A stretch of 35,221 bases of DNA. Source: Acidimicrobiales bacterium. Its GTDB lineage: Bacteria; Actinomycetota; Acidimicrobiia; Acidimicrobiales; Iamiaceae. The translations under genes and the position numbers were made by a program. Numbering within the stretch: position 1 is the first letter of the stretch; the number at the start of each line of letters is the position of its first letter. Below are positions 23,515 to 30,729 of this stretch, in pieces. The notes under the pieces are model-generated. The model was given only the letters and a program-made list of their open reading frames with translations, did no database searches and had not been told where the DNA came from. The DNA lies in assembly GCA_012513855.1 (NCBI GenBank), contig JAAZBK010000327.1, positions 1 through 35,221 on the forward strand, written 5' to 3'.

Positions 23515-24387
23515 ATCAGCACCGAGACCGACATCCAGAACGATCCCGAGTACGCCGCCACCAGCCGCACGGTCGAAACCCCGGTGGGTGAGCTGCACTA
23601 CCACGAGGCGGGCGACGGTCCGCCGCTGCTGCTCCTGCACGGCAGCGGCCCCGGCGTGAGCGCTTGGTCGAACTTCCGGGGCAACCTCGCCGCCTTCGCG
23701 GCCGGCTACCGGACGCTTGCACTCGACTTCCCGGGCTTCGGCGTGAGCGCCTCGTGCGATGGCAGCCCGCTGGCCGCGGCGGCCCCGGCCGTCACGGCCT
23801 TCCTCGACGCGCTCGGGTTGGAGTCGGTGGCCATCGTCGGCAACTCGATGGGTGGCAACGTCGCCTCCCAGGTCGCCGCGGCCCACCCCGACCGGGTCAG
23901 CCGGCTGGTCACCATCGGCGGTGTCGGCACTGCCCTCTTCGCCACCAGCCCGTCGGAGGGGGTGAAGCTCCTGGTCCAGTTCGTCGAGGACCCCACCCGC
24001 GAGCGCCTGGTCACGTGGATGGAGTCGATGGTGTTCGACCCGTCGATCCTCACCGAGGAGTTCGTCGAACTGCGGTGGCAGGTGGCGAGCAAGCCCGAGG
24101 CCCTGGCCGACGTGAAGCGCATGTTCAACTCCAAGGTCCTCGGCATGATGCGCCGCGCCCCGCTGGCCGCTCCCGACCAGGTGGCCACGCTGGCCAAGAT
24201 CAAGGCGCCCACCCTCATCACCTGGGGTCGTGACGACCGCGTCACCCCGCTCGACTCGATGCTGGTTCCCATGCGGGTGATCCGGAACTGCGAGCTCCAC
24301 GTGTTCCCCGACTGCGGGCACTGGGCCATGATCGAGCGCAAGGCCGAGTTCGAGCGGGTGACCCTCGAGTTCCTGGGTCGGCCGTGA
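23515..24387 (+). CDS. Meta-cleavage product C-C bond hydrolase (MhpC/BphD/HsaD type), unusual start
   Basis: Alpha/beta hydrolase of about 290 residues that splits the ring-cleavage product into a 2-hydroxydienoate and an acid. Counting from the ATC at 23515, the oxyanion region is HGSGPGVSAWSNF (about 42-54). The nucleophile is Ser111 in VGNSMGGN. The acid is Asp241 in GRDDRVTPLDS and the base His269 is in PDCGHW, all typical of this family. YAATSRTVET near the N-terminus matches the family start region, so the gene must begin upstream of it. No ATG or GTG exists there; candidates are TTG at 23506 and ATC at 23515. The end overlaps the SDR start by 4 bases. Confidence 0.9.
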   Translation: MSTETDIQNDPEYAATSRTVETPVGELHYHEAGDGPPLLLLHGSGPGVSAWSNFRGNLAAFAAGYRTLALDFPGFGVSASCDGSPLAAAAPAVTAFLDALGLESVAIVGNSMGGNVASQVAAAHPDRVSRLVTIGGVGTALFATSPSEGVKLLVQFVEDPTRERLVTWMESMVFDPSILTEEFVELRWQVASKPEALADVKRMFNSKVLGMMRRAPLAAPDQVATLAKIKAPTLITWGRDDRVTPLDSMLVPMRVIRNCELHVFPDCGHWAMIERKAEFERVTLEFLGRP

Positions 24388-25157
24388 CCGGCAGCGCAGC
24401 GGGCCGTCGGGTCGTCGCCATCCTGGGAGCCGGCGGAGCGCTGGGAGCGGCCATCACCGCCCGCCTCGCCGCCGAACCGGACACCGATCTGGTGTTGAGC
24501 GACCTGAGCGAGGCATCTCTCGCTGCCACGGTCGCCGGGATCGGCGCTGGCGATGGCTCCGGCGCTGGCGACAGTGCGGTCGAGACGGTGCTGGCCGACG
24601 TGAGCCGGTTCGAGCAGGTGGAGGAGGTCGTCGCCCGGGCGGTCAAGCGCTTCGGCCGGCTCGATGTGGTGATAAGCAACGCCGGGGTGCTGTCGCCCAA
24701 CGGGCGGATCCACAACCTGTCGACCGACGACTGGGAGCGGGCCTTCTCGGTCAACGTCATGGGCGCGGTCAACGCGGTGAAGGCGGCGGTCGCCGTGATG
24801 CGGCCCCAGGGCGGCGGGTCGATCGTGCTCACCGCGTCGGTGTCGGGCATGACCGCGTGGAGCCACGCCGCGCCGTACTGCGTCACCAAGGCCGGTGTGA
24901 TCCAACTCGCCAAGGTGGCCGCGGTCGAGTACGCCCGCGATGACATCCGCGTCAACTGCGTCTGCCCCGGCACCTTCCGCTCGGCGATCCACGACGACCT
25001 GCCCGAAGGAGCGCTCGATCCGGTGGCCGCCCGCCACCCGTTGGGCCTGGGCCAGGCCACCGACGTGGCCGGTGCCTACGCGTACCTGGCCAGCGATGCC
25101 GCCCGGTGGACCACCGGCAGCGCACTGGTGGTAGACGGCGGCTACTCGGCCCCCTAG
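24384..25157 (+). CDS. Short-chain dehydrogenase/reductase, possible dihydrodiol dehydrogenase
   Basis: Classical SDR of 257 residues. The cofactor motif is GAGGALG (about 14-20), with LSDLSE at the second strand, SNAG (about 98-101), catalytic Ser in TASVSG, and YCVTK for Tyr and Lys. VNCVCPGTFRSAIHDD and the C-terminal VVDGGYS are typical. Asp after the second strand favours NAD. It starts at GTG 24384 within the hydrolase stop (GTGA). In an aromatic pathway with a Rieske dioxygenase, an SDR is needed to turn the cis-dihydrodiol into a catechol, and this gene is the best candidate in the window. That assignment is inference; alcohol or ketone turnover is an alternative. Confidence 0.9.
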   Translation: MTGSAAGRRVVAILGAGGALGAAITARLAAEPDTDLVLSDLSEASLAATVAGIGAGDGSGAGDSAVETVLADVSRFEQVEEVVARAVKRFGRLDVVISNAGVLSPNGRIHNLSTDDWERAFSVNVMGAVNAVKAAVAVMRPQGGGSIVLTASVSGMTAWSHAAPYCVTKAGVIQLAKVAAVEYARDDIRVNCVCPGTFRSAIHDDLPEGALDPVAARHPLGLGQATDVAGAYAYLASDAARWTTGSALVVDGGYSAP

Positions 25158-25171
25158 GCCAGAAGGTCGCT

Positions 25172-25609
25172 TCAGCTCACCGTGCGAACCCTGATCCCGA
25201 AGGCTGAGGCGGCGGCTAGGAGCGGATCGTTCTGATCCTCCTCTGCGAGGCAGATGTCCGCAGCCAGGTGCCGCGCGGCGGCGAGCGCTTCGAGCGACAG
25301 CAGGTTGAGGCGTACTCCGTCTGCGATGAGCTCACCCATGGCCCACCCCAGAGATCGGAGAGACAAGAGCTCGATGGCCTCGGGAAGTTCGATGACGGCC
25401 CCGACGACGCGAGCCGCCACCGGGTCATCGACCTCGCCCAGCCGCCGCGACATCGAGCCGATCACGCCGTCCTGGTTCAGTACCCGGCACAAGCGGTGGT
25501 ACCAGAGGCCCGTGGTGGCAACCTTCGCGCTGGTGGGTCGGAGGGAGGCTGGCTCGTCGTCGAGGAGGATGCGCAGGAGGAGGTGGTCGTCGACGAGGAC
25601 GGTGGTCAA
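25172..25609 (-). CDS. PIN-like domain protein, probable toxin of a VapBC-type pair
   Basis: Protein of 145 residues. It begins TVLVDDHLLLRILLDDEP, resembling the PIN-domain first strand, but with VDDHLLL where VapC toxins usually have VDTNVLL. It ends with DICLAEEDQNDPLLAAASAFGIRV, like the last acidic motif and helix of PIN nucleases. The conserved middle part GLWYHRLCRVL and SLRSLGWAMGELIADGVRLNLLSLEALAAA belongs to an actinobacterial group usually found beside AbrB-type antitoxins. The start is TTG 25609, overlapping the antitoxin stop (TTGA). RNase activity is likely from the fold but not certain, because the N-terminal motif is altered. Confidence 0.75.
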   Translation of the reverse strand: MTTVLVDDHLLLRILLDDEPASLRPTSAKVATTGLWYHRLCRVLNQDGVIGSMSRRLGEVDDPVAARVVGAVIELPEAIELLSLRSLGWAMGELIADGVRLNLLSLEALAAARHLAADICLAEEDQNDPLLAAASAFGIRVRTVS

Positions 25610-25848
25610 GCCAGCTCCGGGTCCTGCTCGATCGCCGCGGCGGCCAGGCTGGGGTAGCCGCCGGCGTCGTCGACGGCCTGCTTCAGCAGGGCGCGCACGC
25701 CGCCGTCGACAGCCGGGATGATGACCACAGCGTCACCCAGGTCCACCACGTCGACGGCTCCGCCGTCGACGATGTCCCAGCGGCGGCGGGTTTCGGCCGG
25801 AAGTGCCATCTGTCCACGTTCGGAGACCTTGTGCGTGACGACGCCCAT
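25606..25848 (-). CDS. AbrB/SpoVT (MazE/VapB)-type antitoxin
   Basis: Protein of 80 residues. The N-terminal swapped-hairpin DNA-binding motif is THKVSERGQMALPAETRRRWDIVDGGAVDVVDLGDAVVIIP, as in AbrB-fold antitoxins. The C-terminal helix ALLKQAVDDAGGYPSLAAAAIEQD would bind the toxin. Its stop overlaps the toxin start by 3 bases. The ATG at 25848 lies 7 bases after a TAAGGT box, so the operon is probably leaderless and self-repressed. Confidence 0.85.
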   Translation of the reverse strand: MGVVTHKVSERGQMALPAETRRRWDIVDGGAVDVVDLGDAVVIIPAVDGGVRALLKQAVDDAGGYPSLAAAAIEQDPELA

Positions 25849-25855
25849 GGCGGGA

Positions 25856-25887
25856 ACCTTACAAGGCGTACAGGCAGGACTACAAGG
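25856..25887 (-). promoter_or_regulatory. Promoter of the AbrB/PIN-like toxin-antitoxin operon
   Basis: On the minus strand, a -35-like TTGTAG is followed by 18 bases and the -10 box TAAGGT (25861-25856), which is 7 bases from the antitoxin ATG. On the plus strand ACAAGG occurs twice (25861-25866 and 25882-25887), 21 bp apart or two helical turns, as expected of operator half-sites. Confidence 0.5.
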
Positions 25888-25937
25888 TGCGGTCCGACCG
25901 CGGGCATCGGGCCGCGGACCCGACCGGATGCCGTCTC

Positions 25938-27083
25938 TCAGCAGCCGAGGGCTCGGGCTATGACCACGTGCTGGATCTCGTTGGTGCCCTCGCCGATCTC
26001 GAGGACCTTGGAGTCGCAGTAGAAGCGGGCCACCGGTGAGTCGAGCATGTAGCCGACGCCGCCGTGGATCTGCACCGCCTCCGACGCTGCCGCGGCAGCG
26101 AGGCGGCTGGCCTTGAGCTTGGCCATGGCCGCCTCCTTGAGGAACGGCTGGCCCGTGTCACGCAGGTAGGCAGCCCGGTAGGTGAGCCAGCGGGCGGCCT
26201 CGAGCTCCGTGGCCATGTCGGCCAGCTTGAACTGGACGGCCTGGAACTGGTTGATGGGCTGGCCGAACTGCTTGCGCTCGGCGGCGTAGGCGAGCGACAG
26301 GTCGAGCACTGCCTGGGTGAGGCTCAGCGACAGGGCGGCGATGGAGATCCGGCCGACCTCGAGCGTGCGCAGGAACTGGCCGAGGCCGAGGGCGGGGTCG
26401 CCCACCAGGTGGTCGTCGGGCACCCAGACGTCGTCGAAGAACAGGTCCCGCGTGTCGAGGCCCTTCCAGCCGATGCCAGGGAGCTTGGGGCCCATGGTGA
26501 AGCCCGGCGTGTCCTTCTCGACCACGAAGCTGGCGAAGCGAGGACCCTTGTCGGTGGACTCGGTGCGGGCCAGGACCGTGACGCCGAACGACATGTCGGT
26601 ACCAGCGTTGGAGATGAACGCCTTGCGTCCGTTGATGAGCCAGCCGCCGTCCTTGCGCTCGGCCCTGGTGCTGATGCCGCGGGTGTCGGAGCCGGCGTCG
26701 GGCTCGGTCAGGCCGAACGCCCCGAGCATCCGCCCTTCGGCCAGGGGGCGCAGCCAGCGGTCCTTCTGCTCGTCGGTGCCGAACAGCAGCAGCGGCAGCG
26801 ATCCGATGGTGACGTGGGCCTGGAACGCGGCGGCCACCGACTGATCGGCGTGGCCGAGCCTCTCCAGCGCGGCCACGAAGCCGACCGTCGTCATGCCGAT
26901 GCCGCCCCACTCCTCGGGGATCAGCATGCCGAGCAGCCCGAGCTGGCCCATCTCCCGGAGGAGGTCGGTGGGGCACTCGGCCCGCTCCCACGCTGCCGGG
27001 GCCCGGCCGGCGATCTCGCGATCGGCGAAGTCGCGGCAGAGCTCGGACAGGTCCTGTTCGGCTTCGGTCAGAGAGAAGTCCAC
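25938..27083 (-). CDS. Acyl-CoA dehydrogenase
   Basis: FAD-dependent enzyme of 381 residues that introduces the 2,3-double bond into an acyl-CoA. The N-terminal helical domain starts MDFSLTEAEQDLSELCRDFADREI. The signature GAFGLTEPDAGSDTRG lies at about 124-139, QFGQPINQFQAVQFKLADM binds flavin, and the C-terminal motif YCDSKVLEIGEGTNEIQ holds the likely catalytic Glu of EGT. The length is typical. The start is GTG 27083; minus-strand TATATT lies 10 bases upstream. It is divergent from a second acyl-CoA dehydrogenase-like gene with only 51 bases between, so both probably belong to one beta-oxidation or side-chain degradation unit. Confidence 0.95.
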   Translation of the reverse strand: MDFSLTEAEQDLSELCRDFADREIAGRAPAAWERAECPTDLLREMGQLGLLGMLIPEEWGGIGMTTVGFVAALERLGHADQSVAAAFQAHVTIGSLPLLLFGTDEQKDRWLRPLAEGRMLGAFGLTEPDAGSDTRGISTRAERKDGGWLINGRKAFISNAGTDMSFGVTVLARTESTDKGPRFASFVVEKDTPGFTMGPKLPGIGWKGLDTRDLFFDDVWVPDDHLVGDPALGLGQFLRTLEVGRISIAALSLSLTQAVLDLSLAYAAERKQFGQPINQFQAVQFKLADMATELEAARWLTYRAAYLRDTGQPFLKEAAMAKLKASRLAAAAASEAVQIHGGVGYMLDSPVARFYCDSKVLEIGEGTNEIQHVVIARALGC

Positions 27084-27134
27084 AGAGCCAGAGAATATAC
27101 TGTCCTATTTAACCCGGTAGCGCGGAAGGGCACG
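27084..27134. promoter_or_regulatory. Divergent promoter of the two acyl-CoA dehydrogenase genes
   Basis: This AT-richer 51-base gap contains AATATACTGTCCTATTTAA (27094-27112). TATATT on the minus strand (27099-27094) can serve the left gene. The right gene has GGAAGGG 4 bases before its ATG at 27135, so it uses a leader. I see no strong palindrome. Confidence 0.5.
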
Positions 27135-28412
27135 ATGGGCGCAGTCGAACGCTGGATAGAGGAGAACTGGGCGCCCGACCTCACCCTCGCGGAGTGGTGG
27201 CGCCTCCTCTTCGAGGCCGGGTACGCGTTCCCCACCTGGCCGGTTGGCCTCGGCGGATCCAGCGCCTCCGCGGCCGACGGTCGGGCGGTGGCCGCCGCCC
27301 TCGCCGCGGCCGGAGTGATCGTCGCCCCGGAGGGTCCCGGACCCAACATGGGCGGACCCACGGTGATCGAGCACGGCAGCGCAGAGCAGCGGGAACGGTT
27401 CGTGAAGCCGCTCGCTCTCGGGCAGGTCCAGTGGTGCCAGCTCTTCTCCGAGCCCGGGGCCGGGTCCGACCTGGCCAGCCTGTCGACCCGGGCCGAGCGC
27501 GACGGCGACCACTTCGTGGTGAACGGGCAGAAGGTCTGGAACTCCCGGGCGGGCACCAGCGACTTCGGCATGTTGCTGTGTCGTACCGACTTCGACGTAG
27601 CCAAGCACCGCGGCATCACCTATGCGCTGATCGACATGCGCCAGCCCGGGGTGGAGGTGCGGCCCCTGGTGCAGATGAACGGGGCCGCCGAGTTCAGCGA
27701 GGTCTTCCTCACCGACGCCCGCTTCCACGTCGACGACGTCATCGGCCCGCTCGGTGGCGGCTGGGACGTCGCCCGCACCACGCTCGCCCACGAACGGGCC
27801 TCCACCGCCGCCGGCGCGGGTAGGGGCGCGGTGGTGGTGGCCGCCGGTGCGCTGGGTGGCCATCTCGATCGCCCGGTGGGAGAACTGGTGGAGGAGCGTC
27901 GCTCGGTAGGTGGTGCCCCCAAGCGCCAGGCCCCGCTCCTCGGCGGCCGGGCCATGCTCGACCTCGCCCGGCGGTACGGAGCCCACGACCGGCCAGATCT
28001 CAGGGATCAGCTCATCCGCTTCTACGTCCACGCCGAGACCCACCGGCTCAACGGCCGGCGGATGCGGGACCTGGCCCGGGCCAGGGTCAGCTCGTCGCTC
28101 GACGGGTCGGCCATCAAGCTCGACCTGGCCGCGCTGGCGCACGAGTCGCGCGACCTGTCGCTGGCAATCGTCGGTGCCGCCGGGATGCTGGCGGGCGCCG
28201 ATTCACCCGACGGTGGTCGGGTGGTGACCACCGCGCTGTCGTCGTTCGTCCCCTCGCTGGGCGGCGGCACCAACGAGATCCAGCGCAACATCATCGCCGA
28301 GCGCACGCTCGGCCTACCCCGAGAGCCCGCCGCCGATGCCGACGTCCCCTTCCGCCAGGTGGCGCGGGGCGCGAGCGGCGGAGCGGGCCGACCGTCGGAG
28401 GAGAAGCCATGA
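27135..28412 (+). CDS. Acyl-CoA dehydrogenase family protein, Gly at the usual catalytic-Glu position
   Basis: Protein of 425 residues. FSEPGAGSDLASLSTRAERDGDHFVVNGQKVWNS (about 99-132) is the flavin-binding signature, and LGGGTNEIQRNIIAERTLGLPRE ends the dehydrogenase domain. Where the left neighbour has EGTNEIQ, this one has GGTNEIQ, so the usual catalytic Glu is Gly. Some family members place Glu elsewhere, and in heteromeric dehydrogenases one subunit lacks it. The N-terminus is short, starting GAVERWIEENWAPDLTLAEWW. The tail after residue 400 is Gly/Ala/Arg-rich. Its stop overlaps the LLM gene start (ATGA). Confidence 0.88.
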   Translation: MGAVERWIEENWAPDLTLAEWWRLLFEAGYAFPTWPVGLGGSSASAADGRAVAAALAAAGVIVAPEGPGPNMGGPTVIEHGSAEQRERFVKPLALGQVQWCQLFSEPGAGSDLASLSTRAERDGDHFVVNGQKVWNSRAGTSDFGMLLCRTDFDVAKHRGITYALIDMRQPGVEVRPLVQMNGAAEFSEVFLTDARFHVDDVIGPLGGGWDVARTTLAHERASTAAGAGRGAVVVAAGALGGHLDRPVGELVEERRSVGGAPKRQAPLLGGRAMLDLARRYGAHDRPDLRDQLIRFYVHAETHRLNGRRMRDLARARVSSSLDGSAIKLDLAALAHESRDLSLAIVGAAGMLAGADSPDGGRVVTTALSSFVPSLGGGTNEIQRNIIAERTLGLPREPAADADVPFRQVARGASGGAGRPSEEKP

Positions 28413-29449
28413 CCAGCGGAACGAGCCAGTCCTGGGGCATGAGGTGGCCAGGGGCGACGGTCGGCCAGCGGGCCGAAGCTGCAGGCTGCGCCGCGTTCTG
28501 CACCGGCGAGTTCGCCGACGGCAACGCCTACGTGGCGCTCGCCGAGATGGCGGCCAACACCACCACCGCCCGCGTCGGCACCGGCGTGGCGTACGCCTTC
28601 GCTCGTTCGCCGTTCGTGCACGCCTCCGGTCTGCGCCACGCCGACAAGATCGCTCCCGGCCGGATCTTCTGCGGCCTCGGCTCGGGCACCCGGCGCATGA
28701 ACGAGGACTGGTTCTCCGTGCCGGCTGACCGACCGCTCGGTCGCATGGCCGACCTGGTCCAGGCAATCCGGGCGTTCACCAGCGCACCCAACGGCAAGCC
28801 GATCCGCCACCACGGCGAGTTCTACGACATCGACGCCACCATCGCGGCGCCGGTGCTCGGCCCGCTCGACGTGCCGATCGTGTTGGGCGCCTTCAACCAG
28901 GGGATGCTCAAGGTGGTCGGCCGGGTGGCCGACGGCGTGATCGGCCACGGCATCTTCACCGACCGCTGGTGGGACGAGGTGGTCGACCCGAACCTGGCCG
29001 AGGGCGCAGCCACCGCCGACCGGGACCCGACAGATCTGCGCCGCTGGGGCTGGGTCATCACCGCGGTCGACGACGACGATCCCGAGCGCGCCGAGCGAGA
29101 CGCCAGGTTGATGATCGGCTTCTACGTCACCGTCAAGACCTACGACCCCCTCATCGCCCTCCATGGCTGGGAAGCCGGCGTGGCCGCTGTGCGGGAGGCC
29201 TTCAAGGCTCGCGACTTCGACGCCATGGCCGCAGAGGTGCCGGCCGACATGCTCGACGCCATCGCCATCCACGGCACCTCGGCCGACGCGCGGGACCAGA
29301 TCGCCCGGCGCCGGCGCCTACCGGACCTGCGGTTCCACTCGGCGCCGTCGTTCCTTGTGTCGCCCCGCCGCAGCGCCGCCTACTCCGAAGCCATCGTCGA
29401 CCTCTTCGCATCGAACGGCCCATCATCGAGCCCAGGAGCCAGCCAGTGA
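28409..29449 (+). CDS. LLM-class (luciferase-like) oxidoreductase
   Basis: Flavin- or F420-dependent TIM-barrel oxidoreductase of 346 residues. Early features are AEAAGCAAFCTGEFADGNAYVALAEMAANTTTARVGTGVAYAFARSP, as in bacterial luciferase-like proteins. GRIFCGLGSGT (about 86-96) and PIRHHGEFYDI follow, and then PIVLGAFNQGMLKVVGRVADGVIGHG, the phosphate-binding end of the barrel. In actinobacteria this group mostly uses F420, but the cofactor is not proven by sequence alone. It is coupled to both neighbours by 4-base overlaps (ATGA before, GTGA after), placing it in an operon with an acyl-CoA dehydrogenase and a dehydratase. Confidence 0.88.
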   Translation: MTSGTSQSWGMRWPGATVGQRAEAAGCAAFCTGEFADGNAYVALAEMAANTTTARVGTGVAYAFARSPFVHASGLRHADKIAPGRIFCGLGSGTRRMNEDWFSVPADRPLGRMADLVQAIRAFTSAPNGKPIRHHGEFYDIDATIAAPVLGPLDVPIVLGAFNQGMLKVVGRVADGVIGHGIFTDRWWDEVVDPNLAEGAATADRDPTDLRRWGWVITAVDDDDPERAERDARLMIGFYVTVKTYDPLIALHGWEAGVAAVREAFKARDFDAMAAEVPADMLDAIAIHGTSADARDQIARRRRLPDLRFHSAPSFLVSPRRSAAYSEAIVDLFASNGPSSSPGASQ

Positions 29450-30711
29450 CCGACGCAGTGACCGACACCGCCGACCCCGGCTACGGCAAGCTCACCGACG
29501 ACAGCTTCGAGCGCTCCCGCAAGCGCATCGGGGTGCCCATCAAGCTGCCGAACCCGCCCCACAACGACGAGGTGTCGCGGGACGGGGTCCGCCACTTCGC
29601 CTACGGCTACGGCGACGACAACCCGCTCTACTGCGACCCCGACCATGCCGCCGGCACCCGCTGGGCCGGCCTGGTGGCCCCGCCCGCGTTCCTCTACACC
29701 ATGGGCCACGACGCATCACCCAGGCCGCAGCCGCCCGAGAACAAGGCGGTGCTCAAGGGCGACCCGTTCGCCGGACTCGGTTCGTACCAGGCGGTGCAGG
29801 GCTTCGAGTGGTGGCGGCCGCTGCGCCTGGGCGACGAACTGCTCTGCCTGCGCTCGCAGGTCGGGGTGTCCGACCGCACCAGCGACTTCGGCGGCCGCAG
29901 CGCCCACGTCCACCACTCGTTCATCTACGCGCTGCCCGAAGGGCCGTTGCACGCGATTCGTAGGGGGACGTGGATCAACGCCGAGCGATCCGCCACCAAG
30001 GAGCGGAAGAAGGAACACGACCTGCCCGAGCCCTACACGCCCGAGCAGTTGGCCGAGATCGATGCCGCCTACGCGGCCGAGACCCGCCGGGGCGCGGAGG
30101 TCCGCTGGTTCGAGGACGTCGAGGTGGGCGACGCGGTGGACCCCAAGGTGAAGGGTCCGCTCACCACCACCGACGTGGTGGTCTGGCACCTCGGCTGGGG
30201 CATGCAGCTCACCCCGCCCGGCAGCTTCCGCCTGGCCTGGAAGGTCCGCCAGAAGGCGCCGGGCCTGTACCCGCCGAACGGCCTGAACGTCCCCGACACG
30301 GTTCAGCGCCTCCACTGGGAGCCGGCGCGCGCCCAGGAGCTGGGCCTGCCCACGTCGTACGACTACGGCGCGCTGCGCGAGGTGTGGCTCACCCACCTCG
30401 TCACCGACTGGATGGGCGACGACGCCTGGCTCTGGAAGTTCGAGTGCCAGCACCGCCGGTTCAACTTCATCGGCGACACGTCGTGGCTCACGGGCGAGGT
30501 GGTGTCCAAGGAGCAGGTGGAGACCGAGGCCGGCGTGCGCAGCGAGGTCCACCTGGAGCTGCGCATCACCAACCAGCGCGGCGTTGTCACCAGTCCGGGC
30601 ACCGCGGTGGTGCTGCTACCCAGCCGCGAGCACGGCGACGTCGTCCTACCGGACCCCCCGGCCGACTCGATCGACGCCATGCTGGCCCACGAGGTCGCCC
30701 GTCACGCCTGA
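29446..30711 (+). CDS. FAS1/MaoC-like double hot-dog dehydratase
   Basis: Protein of 421 residues. Residues about 15-180 form an N-terminal FAS1-like (MaoC_dehydrat_N) hot-dog domain: HFAYGYGDDNPLYCDPDHAAGTRWAGLVAPPAF contains the D-N-P-L-Y and G-x-x-APP features. Residues about 205-410 form a second hot-dog, with RWFEDVEVGDAV and TTTDVVVWHLGWG. Related proteins hydrate enoyl-CoA or act on CoA thioesters in beta-oxidation. It starts at GTG 29446, overlapping the LLM stop, with AGGAG upstream. As third gene of an operon after an acyl-CoA dehydrogenase it is probably the hydratase for that enzyme's product. Confidence 0.87.
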   Translation: MTDAVTDTADPGYGKLTDDSFERSRKRIGVPIKLPNPPHNDEVSRDGVRHFAYGYGDDNPLYCDPDHAAGTRWAGLVAPPAFLYTMGHDASPRPQPPENKAVLKGDPFAGLGSYQAVQGFEWWRPLRLGDELLCLRSQVGVSDRTSDFGGRSAHVHHSFIYALPEGPLHAIRRGTWINAERSATKERKKEHDLPEPYTPEQLAEIDAAYAAETRRGAEVRWFEDVEVGDAVDPKVKGPLTTTDVVVWHLGWGMQLTPPGSFRLAWKVRQKAPGLYPPNGLNVPDTVQRLHWEPARAQELGLPTSYDYGALREVWLTHLVTDWMGDDAWLWKFECQHRRFNFIGDTSWLTGEVVSKEQVETEAGVRSEVHLELRITNQRGVVTSPGTAVVLLPSREHGDVVLPDPPADSIDAMLAHEVARHA

Positions 30712-30729
30712 CCCCAGGCTCGGCCTCGT

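Noticed and set aside
26064-27134. N-terminal extension of the right acyl-CoA dehydrogenase frame (to a 782-residue protein)
   Set aside because: The extension is antisense shadow of the left dehydrogenase. The ATG at 27135 with its own ribosome-binding site gives a normal family member.
27084-27134. KstR- or BVMO-type TetR operator between the dehydrogenase genes
   Set aside because: ATACTGTCCTAT has only three matching base pairs at its ends and does not match GACC-N4-GGTC.
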